DNA of 38,688 nucleotides from Synergistaceae bacterium (GTDB taxonomy: Bacteria; Synergistota; Synergistia; Synergistales; Aminobacteriaceae): contig JALHFZ010000015.1 of assembly GCA_022837505.1 (NCBI GenBank), positions 1-38,688 on the forward strand, written 5' to 3'. The position numbers were made by a program, and so were the translations under genes. Below, one piece after another: positions 7,848-15,504 of the stretch. The notes under the pieces were generated by a model. The model searched no databases. It had not been told where the DNA came from and was given only the letters and a program-made list of their open reading frames with translations. The first letter of the stretch is position 1; the number at the start of each line of letters is the position of its first letter.

Positions 7848-9608
7848 ATGAGGAAAACAGGAGTCATTTCGGGGATATCCGGGCCTGTGGTCACGGTGAA
7901 ACCCCGCCAGCCCGTATATATGTTCGAGGTGACCCGGGTCGGTTCGTCCGGGCTCCTCGGCGAGGTAATCCGCATTCAGAAGGGGTCCGTATACGTACAG
8001 GTCTATGAGGATACCTCCGGACTCGCCTACGGGGACGAGGTGGTTTTCGAGGATGATCTTCTCTCCGTCGAGCTCGGTCCCGGCCTGCTGGGGGGAGTCT
8101 TCGACGGAATCGGCAGACCCCTCAGAACCCTCGGAGAGGAGGGCATTTTCCTTCCCCGGGGGGCGAATCTCCCCACCATCGGCTCCGAGACGGTCTACCC
8201 CTATCTTCCGGCCCTTTCACCCGGCGACGAGGTCAATCCCGGGGACGTGATGGGGAGGGTGCGGGAGAACGCCAACTTCACCGCCTCAGTGATGTTCCCC
8301 CCCGGCGAGGCCCCCGGAAGGGTGGCCTGGCGGGCTGACGAGGGGGAGTATTCTCCGAGGGAGGCGGTGATCAGGCTCGAGGACGGCCGGGAGTTCTCCA
8401 TGGTGCAGCGGTGGCGGGTACGGATTCCCCGGCCCGTTAGCACCCGCCTTCCCCTTGAAGTTCCCCTTCTCACGGGGCAGAGGATCCTCGACACCCTCTT
8501 TCCCATCCCCCTCGGAGGAGCGGCGGTCCTGCCCGGAGGGTTCGGCACGGGGAAGACCGTCACCCAGCAGTCCCTTGCGAAATGGTGTTCCGCCGACGTC
8601 ATCATCTACGTGGGGTGCGGAGAGCGGGGGAACGAGATGACCGAGGTGCTCGAGGAGTTTCCCGAGCTTGTGGACCCGGGCACGGGGGGCCCGCTGATGA
8701 ACAGGACCGTCCTGGTGGCGAACACCTCCAATATGCCCGTGGCGGCGAGGGAGGCCAGCATCTACCTGGGGATGACCCTCGGGGAGTTCTACCGGGACAT
8801 GGGGTACAACGTGGCCATCATGGCGGACTCCACCTCCCGCTGGGCCGAGGCCCTCCGGGAGATCGGAGGGCGCCTTGAGGAGATGCCCGGCGAGGAGGGG
8901 TACCCAGCCTACCTCGGCAGCCGCCTCGCCCAGTATTACGAGCGGGCGGGGAGGTCCCGGTCCCTGGGGAGCCCCGGCCGGATCGGATCAATCACCGTGG
9001 TGAACGCCGTATCCCCCGCGGGAGGGGACTTCTCCGAGCCGGTGACCCAGGCCAGCCTCCGCATGTCCGGGGCCTTCTGGGCCCTCGACAAGGGGCTCGC
9101 CCAGCAGCGCCACTTTCCCGCCATCAACTGGCGGCAGAGCTACACCCTCTACGACGAAATGCTCACTCCGTGGTTCCGGGAGGCCCTCGGAGAGGAGTGG
9201 TTCTCCCTCAAGGCCTTCATGAAGGAGGTCCTCGAAAAGGAGCAGTCCCTTCTCGACCTCGTGCAGCTTGTGGGGCGGGACGGCCTCTCCGAAGGGGACA
9301 AATGGACCCTCTTTCTGGCGGAGCTCTACCGGGTGCTCTTCCTTCAGCAGAATGCCTTTTCCGCGACGGACGCCTCCTTCCCCCTTCCCCGTCAGCGGGA
9401 TCTCCTCCTCGTGCTCAAGGAGCTGAACGACCTTGCGGAGGCGTTTCTCGCAAGGGGAGGGTTCTTTGAACAGATCTCGGAGTTTCCCCTCCGGGCGGAG
9501 CTCCTGCGCCTGCGGGAGTCGGAGGAAGAGGATCTCGCCGGCAGGGGAGCTGAATGGTGCACAAATCTGTCGGAGAAACTCGCCTCCCTGGAGGTGATGG
9601 CGGGATGA
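7848..9608 (+). CDS. ntpA: V/A-type ATPase catalytic subunit A
   Basis: The 586-residue catalytic subunit that hydrolyses or makes ATP in the A3B3 head. It opens with TGVISGISGPVVTVK, the beta-barrel domain, followed by the A-type-specific bulge around residues 110-190. The P-loop GGFGTGKTVTQQ is at about 230-241, the Glu of YVGCGERGNEMTEVL near 260, and the Walker B and Ser-Arg segment MADSTSRWAEALREI near 325. All catalytic residues seem present and the length is normal. ATG 7848 has GAGG five bases upstream. The stop TGA (9606-9608) overlaps an ATG at 9605, the expected start of the B gene, but see the B entry for the lesion there. Confidence 0.97.
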   Translation: MRKTGVISGISGPVVTVKPRQPVYMFEVTRVGSSGLLGEVIRIQKGSVYVQVYEDTSGLAYGDEVVFEDDLLSVELGPGLLGGVFDGIGRPLRTLGEEGIFLPRGANLPTIGSETVYPYLPALSPGDEVNPGDVMGRVRENANFTASVMFPPGEAPGRVAWRADEGEYSPREAVIRLEDGREFSMVQRWRVRIPRPVSTRLPLEVPLLTGQRILDTLFPIPLGGAAVLPGGFGTGKTVTQQSLAKWCSADVIIYVGCGERGNEMTEVLEEFPELVDPGTGGPLMNRTVLVANTSNMPVAAREASIYLGMTLGEFYRDMGYNVAIMADSTSRWAEALREIGGRLEEMPGEEGYPAYLGSRLAQYYERAGRSRSLGSPGRIGSITVVNAVSPAGGDFSEPVTQASLRMSGAFWALDKGLAQQRHFPAINWRQSYTLYDEMLTPWFREALGEEWFSLKAFMKEVLEKEQSLLDLVQLVGRDGLSEGDKWTLFLAELYRVLFLQQNAFSATDASFPLPRQRDLLLVLKELNDLAEAFLARGGFFEQISEFPLRAELLRLRESEEEDLAGRGAEWCTNLSEKLASLEVMAG

Positions 9609-9687
9609 AACCCCTCTACAGAGGAGAACGGGGCAGATCCTCCAGATCCAGGGGGATATCTCCATCGTCCAGGTTTTCGAGGGGACA
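9605..9687 (+). other. Disrupted 5' end of the B-subunit gene
   Basis: ATG 9605 overlaps the A-subunit stop as ATGA and has GGAGGTG eight bases upstream, exactly the coupled start expected for the B gene. It encodes MKPLYRG and then leaves the B frame, ending out of frame at about 9841. The B frame itself is recognisable from about 9622 (RTGQILQIQGD, then VQVFEGT) but is closed by a TGA at 9595-9597 and has no ATG, GTG or TTG before 9688. About 30 codons normally found between these parts are missing. A single deletion of 3n+1 bases near 9620-9630 would explain both effects. An assembly error is the main alternative. Confidence 0.75.
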
Positions 9688-10890
9688 ATGGGGCTTTCTC
9701 CGGACCGCATTACCGTCTGGCTTGAACGGGATGTCCTGCGCATCCCCGTGGGAGATTCCCTGGTGGGGCGGATCTTCGACGGAAAGGGGGAGGCCCTCGA
9801 CGGCCTTCCGTCCAACTTCGCCCCCCTCTCCCTTCCGGTGAACGGAGCCCCCATCAACCCCATCCGGAGAAGCAGCCCGGATATCTACGTGGAGACGGGA
9901 ATTTCCGCCCTCGACATGATGAACACCCTCGTCCGGGGGCAGAAGCTCCCCATCTTCTCGGGAGCCGGTCTGCCCGCCAACGAACTTGCCGTGCAGATCG
10001 TGGAGGGGGCGAATATCCCCGGATCGGCGGACCCCTTTCTCGTGGTCTTCGCCGCCATGGGGATCACCCGGCGGGAGGCCCAGTACTTCATGGAGGCCTT
10101 CCGGAAGTCAGGCGCCCTCAGCACAGGGGTCTTCTTTCTCAACCTCGCGAGCGATTCGGTGGTGGAGCGCCTTCTGACCCCCCGGCTCGCCCTGACTGCG
10201 GCGGAATATTTCGCCTTCAACCGGGGGTATAATGTCCTCGTGGTCATGACGGACATGCTCGCCTACTGCGACGCCCTCCGGGAGGTGAGCGCCGCCCGGG
10301 AGGAAGTCCCGGGACGCCGGGGGTATCCGGGGTACATGTACTCCGACCTTGCGGAGCTCTACGAACGGGCGGGGTGCGTCGCCGGGCTGCCGGGGAGCGT
10401 CACCCAGATCCCCATCATCACCATGCCCGATGACGACATGACCCACCCGGTGGTGGACCTCTCGGGGTATATCACCGAGGGGCAGATCACCCTCGACCGG
10501 TCCATCCAGGAGAAGGGGATCTACCCCCCCATCGACGTCCTTCCCTGCCTCAGCCGCCTGATGAACAAGGGGATAGGGAAGGGGAAGACCTTCCCCCAGC
10601 ACAGGGCCATGGCCGACCAGCTCTACGCCTGCTACGCCCGTGCCAGGGAGGTGGAGAGGATGCGCCTCATCGTGGGGGACGACGGGCTGACCTCCCTCGA
10701 AAGGACCTATCTCACCTTCGGCGGCATGTTCGAGAAGAACTTCCTAGCCCAGGGGAAGGAGGGGCGCACCCTTGCCGCCTCGGAGAAAATCGCCTGGAAA
10801 TGCCTCTCCGTTCTGCCGGCCTCGGAGCTCTTCAAGCTTCCCGAGAGCTACGTCGCCGAGAACATGGGAAGGGAGGGGGGGAGGTCATGA
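9688..10890 (+). CDS. ntpB: V/A-type ATPase regulatory subunit B, N-terminus missing
   Basis: The non-catalytic nucleotide-binding partner of subunit A. ATG 9688 is the first usable start in frame and gives 400 residues; the family has about 460. GAGG five bases upstream could serve as a ribosome site, but this stretch also encodes conserved protein in homologues. The retained part is normal: GRIFDGKGEALDG, VETGISALDMMNTLVRGQK, SGAGLPANELAVQI (no P-loop Lys, as usual for B), SAAREEVPGRRGYPGYMYSDL and GYITEGQITLDRS. The absent section is most of the N-terminal beta-barrel that holds the hexamer crown together. If the DNA is correct, the enzyme may be impaired. The gene ends in an ATGA overlap with subunit D. 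Confidence 0.85.
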   Translation: MGLSPDRITVWLERDVLRIPVGDSLVGRIFDGKGEALDGLPSNFAPLSLPVNGAPINPIRRSSPDIYVETGISALDMMNTLVRGQKLPIFSGAGLPANELAVQIVEGANIPGSADPFLVVFAAMGITRREAQYFMEAFRKSGALSTGVFFLNLASDSVVERLLTPRLALTAAEYFAFNRGYNVLVVMTDMLAYCDALREVSAAREEVPGRRGYPGYMYSDLAELYERAGCVAGLPGSVTQIPIITMPDDDMTHPVVDLSGYITEGQITLDRSIQEKGIYPPIDVLPCLSRLMNKGIGKGKTFPQHRAMADQLYACYARAREVERMRLIVGDDGLTSLERTYLTFGGMFEKNFLAQGKEGRTLAASEKIAWKCLSVLPASELFKLPESYVAENMGREGGRS

Positions 10891-11579
10891 AAGGCAGAGC
10901 GTCCGGACCGCCGACGAGGGAACATCTTCTCGCGACCCGGAAGAGAATCGGCGGGGTGACCTACGGCAAAAAACTCCTTGAGAGAAAGAGGGATGCCCTC
11001 CTGCGCTCCGCCGAGGAGGAGCGCCGTCTCTACCGGGAGGTCCGGAGTGAATTTCTTCTGAGGAGCAGGAACATCACCTTTCTCTATTCCCTCGTCCGGA
11101 TGTTCGAGGGGGACGGATCGGTGCGGTTCCTCTCGGCGGGCATCGCCCCCCTCCCTGTGGCGGTGGAGAAGAAATCCATCATGGGGTGCCGGTACTCCGT
11201 CTTCAGCCCCGGAGAAGGGGAGCGGAAGAACCTCTCGTGGAAAATCCCCTACGACCCCGCCATCACCTCCCTCTATGTGGAGGACCTTCTGAAGGCCATG
11301 GCGGACGGAGAGGAGTGCATGTGGCAGTACATCAACCTGAAGACGAAGATTACGGCCATCGAAAGGGAACTCGCCCGGACCACGCTGAAGATCAACACCC
11401 TGGAGCATATCCTCCTCCCCTCCCTGCTGAAGGAGACGAAGCGCATCGAGGACGTCCTTTCCGAGAGGGAGCGGCAGGAAAAATTCGTGGCGAAGAGAAT
11501 GGGGAAAAAAAAGCGGAAATCTTCTGTGGAAAATATGGAAATTATACTGGACACAATCTGTGAAAATCATTATTCTTAG
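10887..11579 (+). CDS. ntpD: V/A-type ATPase subunit D (central rotor shaft)
   Basis: A 230-residue rotor shaft that turns inside the A3B3 head. The opening PTREHLLATRKRIGGVTYGKKLLERKRDALL is the family signature (Pro-Thr-Arg, then Leu-Leu-Lys-Lys-Arg-Asp type helix). A variable middle domain follows, and the C-terminal helix INLKTKITAIERELARTTLKINTLEHILLP pairs with the first in a long coiled coil. ATG 10887 overlaps the B stop behind a G-rich ribosome site; longer frames upstream lie in the B gene. It is the last ATPase gene, and its final 20 bases overlap rlmH. Confidence 0.95.
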   Translation: MKGRASGPPTREHLLATRKRIGGVTYGKKLLERKRDALLRSAEEERRLYREVRSEFLLRSRNITFLYSLVRMFEGDGSVRFLSAGIAPLPVAVEKKSIMGCRYSVFSPGEGERKNLSWKIPYDPAITSLYVEDLLKAMADGEECMWQYINLKTKITAIERELARTTLKINTLEHILLPSLLKETKRIEDVLSERERQEKFVAKRMGKKKRKSSVENMEIILDTICENHYS

Positions 11580-12021
11580 TGTGGGAAAGACGAAGGATAT
11601 TCATCTTTCCGCCCTGGCGGACCGGTACGTGAAAAGAACCCGCCCCTTTGTCACCATCGGGCATGAATTTGTTCCCGAGGGGAAGGACAAAGACAGGAAC
11701 CGGAAGACAGAGCGGGAAGGGGAGGAGCTTCTGAAGCGGGTCCAGCCCAGGGATTTCGTCGTGACCCTCGAGGAGGGCGGAGAGGAGCGGACCAGCCCGG
11801 CCTTCGCCCGCTGGCTCGGCGAGCTGATAGACGGAACGCCGGGAAGAATACTTTTTATTGTGGGAGGGGCCTTCGGACTCTCCCGAAAGGTCTGTGACCG
11901 GAGGGACGCTTCCCTGTCCCTCTCGAAAATGACCTTCCCCCACGAGTTCTGCCCCGCCCTGCTGGCTGAGCAGATTTACCGCTCCTTCACCATTCTTCGG
12001 GGCGGAGAATACCATCATTGA
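11560..12021 (+). CDS. rlmH: 23S rRNA pseudouridine-1915 N3-methyltransferase RlmH
   Basis: A SPOUT-class methyltransferase (153 residues) that uses S-adenosylmethionine to methylate pseudouridine 1915 in helix 69 of 23S rRNA, late in ribosome assembly. Visible signatures are the start KIIILSVGKTK, LEEGGEERTSPAFARWL, the SAM-knot loop ILFIVGGAFGLS, LSLSKMTFPHE, and the C-terminal EQIYRSFTILRGGEYHH. The length is standard. It starts at a GTG (11560) inside the end of subunit D, so it is translated from the ATPase transcript even though its role is unrelated. Confidence 0.97.
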   Translation: MKIIILSVGKTKDIHLSALADRYVKRTRPFVTIGHEFVPEGKDKDRNRKTEREGEELLKRVQPRDFVVTLEEGGEERTSPAFARWLGELIDGTPGRILFIVGGAFGLSRKVCDRRDASLSLSKMTFPHEFCPALLAEQIYRSFTILRGGEYHH

Positions 12022-12034
12022 GGAGGAAACTGCT

Positions 12035-12343
12035 TTGAACATGGATAAGATCATGAAACAGGCGCAGAAGATGCAGGCCCAGATGGCAAAAGTCCAGGAG
12101 GAGCTTGCCGATGAAAAAGTTGAGGGCAATTCGGGAGGAGGAATGGTAACAGTTACGGCAAATGGCCAGGGTGAAATCCTCGCCGTGCGGATCGACCCTG
12201 AAGTCACCGGGGAAGAGGACGTGGAGATGCTCGAGGATCTCGTCCTGGCGGCGGTGAACGAGGCCCTCCGGAAGAGCAAGGAGCTTGCCAACAGCAGAAT
12301 GGGACAGCTCACCGGCGGGCTGGGCTCTCTGGGGCTTTTTTAG
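12035..12343 (+). CDS. ebfC: YbaB/EbfC family nucleoid-associated protein
   Basis: A 102-residue DNA-binding dimer of the YbaB/EbfC family. The plan is clear: an N-terminal helix MKQAQKMQAQMAKVQEELAD, then GGGMVTVTANGQGEILAVRIDPE, then EMLEDLVLAAVNEALRKSKEL. The TTG at 12035 with AGGAGG eight bases upstream is preferred over the ATG at 12041, which is spaced 14 bases away. The gene precedes recR by nine bases, a conserved pairing in bacteria (often after dnaX, which is not here). Confidence 0.93.
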   Translation: MNMDKIMKQAQKMQAQMAKVQEELADEKVEGNSGGGMVTVTANGQGEILAVRIDPEVTGEEDVEMLEDLVLAAVNEALRKSKELANSRMGQLTGGLGSLGLF

Positions 12344-12352
12344 GAGATCCCC

Positions 12353-12973
12353 TTGGCCCTTCCCGATCCCTTCGAACGGCTTACCGCCCTTTTTAGAAAG
12401 CTGCCCGGCGTGGGAAACAAAACCGCCAGGCGGATGGCTTTTTTCGTCCTTCAGCAGCCCCCCTCCTATGCCTGTGAGCTGGCTTCCTGCCTCGAACGGC
12501 TCAAGGAGAGCATCTTTCCGTGCTCGAGATGCGGCAACATTACGGACAGGGACCCCTGTTCCCTCTGCACGGACCTCCTCCGGGACAGAAAAACCCTCTG
12601 CGTCGTGGAGACGGCGGAGGACCTCATCAGCATAGAACAGGCAGGGGTCTTCTCCGGGGTCTATCACGTCCTCGGCACCCGGGTATCCCCCCTGGACGGA
12701 GAAGACCTCGACGAGGAGACCCTGGACCGCCTCGGCAGACACCTTGAGGAGGACGGAACGGAAGAGGTGATCATCGCAACGAATCCGTGCATCGAGGGGG
12801 ACCTCACCTTTCATGCCCTTGTGGAGTTCCTCGAGGGGCGGAACGTGAAGATATCCCGCATAGCCTACGGTCTTCCCGTGGGAGGGACCATCGAGTTCGC
12901 CGATCGGACGACCCTTCTGGCGGCCCTTGAATCCCGGGTTACGGCGAAATTGTTTCAGGAAAAAGACGACTGA
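12353..12973 (+). CDS. recR: Recombination mediator RecR
   Basis: A 206-residue protein that acts with RecO/RecF to load RecA on gapped DNA. Residues 1-50 hold the helix-hairpin-helix (LPGVGNKTARRMAFFVL). The zinc finger is CSRCGNITDRDPCSLC (about 56-71). A Toprim domain follows with CVVETAEDLISIEQAGVFSGVYHVLGTRVSPLDG, cut here at VSPLDG, and EVIIATNPCIEGD. It ends with the RIAYGLPVGGTIEFADRTTL segment, close to the family's IARGLPVGGDLEYADEVTL. It starts at a TTG (12353) behind AGGAGA. Confidence 0.97.
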   Translation: MALPDPFERLTALFRKLPGVGNKTARRMAFFVLQQPPSYACELASCLERLKESIFPCSRCGNITDRDPCSLCTDLLRDRKTLCVVETAEDLISIEQAGVFSGVYHVLGTRVSPLDGEDLDEETLDRLGRHLEEDGTEEVIIATNPCIEGDLTFHALVEFLEGRNVKISRIAYGLPVGGTIEFADRTTLLAALESRVTAKLFQEKDD

Positions 12974-13027
12974 AAGAAAGAAGTACCCGTACCGTATCCG
13001 TAAAAATTTGTAAAGCGAGGTGATTTT

Positions 13028-14215
13028 ATGACTGAAGGGTTTGGCAAAATCGCCCGGAAAATTTTTTCCGGTCTTCTCTTTATCGTCGGCGGCATGATCG
13101 GCGCCCAGATTATTCAGCTTTTTTACCCCATGATCCCCGAGCGGTTCACCCTCGCGTGGAAGGAATGGCTCCCCCTCTGGCTGCCCGATAAAGTCCTTCT
13201 CACCGTAGTAAGTGTCGTGGTCTTTGCCTTTATTGCCCTGGTTCTCGCTCCCCTTTTCCTCCGTCTTCTCGGCCTCATGGGTTCTTTTTTTGAAGTCCAT
13301 CTTAAAAACTCCACCTGGTCAGAGATAACCTCCGCGACCATCGGCATGATCATCGGCCTTCTCATTGCCAACCTCATGGCCCTTCCCTTCTCCGATCTCC
13401 CCTTCGGCAGCTACCTTGCCGTCGGCCTGAACATCGTACTCGGCTACCTGGGAGCCCTCATCCTTCTGAAGCGTCAAAACGACCTCCGCCATGTGCTCAC
13501 CCCCATTCAAAGTCTGAAGGAGCGCCTTTCCAGCATGAAGGGAAACCCGGCCCGGGATCAGGAAGAGCCCGGCTCCGACTATTCGGCCTCCCAGCAGTGG
13601 GAGGCGGGAAAGAAAATCCTCGACACGAGCGTCATCATCGACGGCAGGATTCTCGATGTGGCCCGCACAGGGTTTCTCGAAGGGCTCATCATCATCCCCC
13701 AGTTCGTCCTTCTCGAACTTCAGGCCGTGGCCGATTCCACCGACCCCGCCCGGAGAACGAGGGGGAGACGGGGCCTTGATGTGGTAAACGAGCTGCAGCG
13801 GATCAGCGAGCTTCAGATCGAGATCATCGACACCTCCCTCAAAGCCCTGAAGGTCGAGACGGTGGACAGCGGCCTTGTGGTCATGGCAGACAAGGTGGGC
13901 GCCCAGATACTCACCACAGACTACAATCTCAACAAACTCGCCCAGATTCAGGGGATCAAGGTGCTCAACGTGAACGATCTGGCCAACGCCCTCAAACCCA
14001 TGCTCCTTCCCGGAGAGACCATCAACATCGACGTCATCCGTGAGGGGAAGGAGCCCCATCAGGGGGTGGGGTACCTCGACGACGGCACCATGTTTGTCGT
14101 GGAGGATGGAGAAGGGTACATCGGCAAAAGGGTGGAAGTGGTGGTCACCTCCATGCTCCAGACCTCCGCGGGGCGCATGGTCTTCGGACGGGTCCGGAGA
14201 GAAGTCCGCCTCTGA
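13028..14215 (+). CDS. Membrane-anchored PIN/TRAM domain protein (YacL-like)
   Basis: A 395-residue protein. Four membrane helices occupy about residues 10-150. A cytosolic PIN nuclease domain follows at about 197-320, with acidic positions in LDTSVIIDGRI, the Glu of LLELQAVADS, RGLDVVN, and LTTDYNLN. The last 60 residues are a TRAM domain (GYLDDGTMFVVEDG, VTSMLQTSAGRMVFGR), a likely RNA-binding module. The architecture is that of Bacillus YacL, whose substrate is not established. As in many bacteria it stands directly upstream of ispD/ispDF (one-base TGATG overlap). The start has GAGGTGA seven bases upstream. Confidence 0.93.
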   Translation: MTEGFGKIARKIFSGLLFIVGGMIGAQIIQLFYPMIPERFTLAWKEWLPLWLPDKVLLTVVSVVVFAFIALVLAPLFLRLLGLMGSFFEVHLKNSTWSEITSATIGMIIGLLIANLMALPFSDLPFGSYLAVGLNIVLGYLGALILLKRQNDLRHVLTPIQSLKERLSSMKGNPARDQEEPGSDYSASQQWEAGKKILDTSVIIDGRILDVARTGFLEGLIIIPQFVLLELQAVADSTDPARRTRGRRGLDVVNELQRISELQIEIIDTSLKALKVETVDSGLVVMADKVGAQILTTDYNLNKLAQIQGIKVLNVNDLANALKPMLLPGETINIDVIREGKEPHQGVGYLDDGTMFVVEDGEGYIGKRVEVVVTSMLQTSAGRMVFGRVRREVRL

Positions 14216-15402
14216 TGAAGTCCTGTTCATTTCTTCTCGTCGCGGCCGGCAGGGGATCGAGGGCTGGAGGGGGCCTTCCCAAACAGTTTCGTCTCCTCGG
14301 CGGGCGCCCCCTCTGGGAATGGAGCGCCCGCACCGCCGAGATGCTCTATCGGGCGGGGGAGATCATGGAGATCGTTCTCGTCGTTCCTCCCGGAACGGAG
14401 GAGGAATTCAAAAGGGCAGCGGAGGCATTCAGCTGCCCTTTTTCCATAACCCCCGGAGGGGCGGAGCGGGCCGACTCAGTTCTGAAAGGGGTTGAGGCGG
14501 CCCGGGGGGAGGCAGTCCTCGTCCACGATGCGGCCCGCCCCTTTCTCTCAGCCGCCCTCTGCCGCCGTCTTCTGAGGGCCCTCGCTCCCCACATCGGCGT
14601 CGTCCCCCTCCTCCCGGCGGCGGACGCCCTGAAGCGGAGAGGGGAGGAAGGGCATCTCGAAGCCTTTCCCCGGGAGGGGCTTTTTCTGACCCAGACCCCC
14701 CAGGCCTTTCCGACCCTCGAATTGAAGGACTGCCTGGAGCGTTTCGGCCGGGGAGTGAAGGATGAGGGGGAGGCATGGATCGCCTCGGGAAGGGAGCTTC
14801 GCTCAGCGGAGGGAGAACGGAAGAACATGAAGATAACCTGGGAGGAGGACTTCACCCTTGCGGAGAGCCTTTTCTCCAGAACGTACCGGGCGGGAAGCGG
14901 GTACGACATCCACCCCCTCGTCCCAGACCGCCCCTTTATATTGGGCGGGGTGGCCTTTCCTGATTTTCCTCTGGGGTTCAAAGGGTATTCCGACGGAGAC
15001 GTCCTCGTCCATACCCTCTGCGACGCCCTTCTCGGAGGGGCGGGCCTCGGGGATATCGGAATGCTCTTTCCCGCGGGGGAGGAAAAATACCGGAATATTT
15101 CAAGTCTCCTCCTTCTTGAGGACGTGGGCAAAAGGGTATTCCTTGAGGGGTGGACCCTCGAGTGGTTCGACGGAGTGATCTGCGCCCAGAAGCCCCCTCT
15201 CGCAGCAGCCCTTCCCGCAATGATCTCCACCATGGAGGGAGTCCTCCCCTCCCGATGGAAGGGGAGAATTCATCTCAAGGCGAAATCGGGGGAGGGGATC
15301 GGCGCCGTGGGGGAGTGCGGCGCGGTGGTCTGTTCGGGAACCGCCACCCTGTCGATTCCCTCGTGGCTTCTAGCAGAAAGGGAAAATACCTCCCCGTCCT
15401 GA
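14215..15402 (+). CDS. ispDF: Bifunctional IspD/IspF of the MEP isoprenoid pathway
   Basis: A 395-residue fusion of two MEP-pathway enzymes. Residues 1-215 are the cytidylyltransferase IspD (LVAAGRGSRAGGGLPKQF, VLVHDAARPF, FLTQTPQAF). Residues about 223-395 are the cyclodiphosphate synthase IspF (GSGYDIHPL with metal Asp and His, then DVLVHTLCDALLGGAGLGDIG with the third metal His). Several usual IspF positions differ: GYSDGD where HSDGD is common, FPAGEE for FPDTDP, and KAKSGEG for the TTTE stretch, although the Glu is kept. These may be lineage features or signs of weakened IspF activity. ATG 14215 overlaps the PIN/TRAM stop. Confidence 0.93.
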   Translation: MKSCSFLLVAAGRGSRAGGGLPKQFRLLGGRPLWEWSARTAEMLYRAGEIMEIVLVVPPGTEEEFKRAAEAFSCPFSITPGGAERADSVLKGVEAARGEAVLVHDAARPFLSAALCRRLLRALAPHIGVVPLLPAADALKRRGEEGHLEAFPREGLFLTQTPQAFPTLELKDCLERFGRGVKDEGEAWIASGRELRSAEGERKNMKITWEEDFTLAESLFSRTYRAGSGYDIHPLVPDRPFILGGVAFPDFPLGFKGYSDGDVLVHTLCDALLGGAGLGDIGMLFPAGEEKYRNISSLLLLEDVGKRVFLEGWTLEWFDGVICAQKPPLAAALPAMISTMEGVLPSRWKGRIHLKAKSGEGIGAVGECGAVVCSGTATLSIPSWLLAERENTSPS

Positions 15403-15423
15403 CATTTCTTTTTTTACAGGAGG

Positions 15424-15452
15424 TTGTTTCTTTTCAAAGGATGCCCTACAAT
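15424..15452 (+). promoter_or_regulatory. Probable sigma-70 promoter for guaB
   Basis: TTGTTT (15424-15429) and TACAAT (15447-15452) are separated by 17 bases, 53 bases before the guaB ATG. The -10 box matches at five of six positions and the -35 box at three. No terminator separates ispDF from guaB, so read-through is also possible. Confidence 0.5.
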
Positions 15453-15504
15453 TTTCCAAAGCCCTTTTCCGCTCCCTGCGGAAGGGTAAGGAGGTTTATT
15501 ACAA

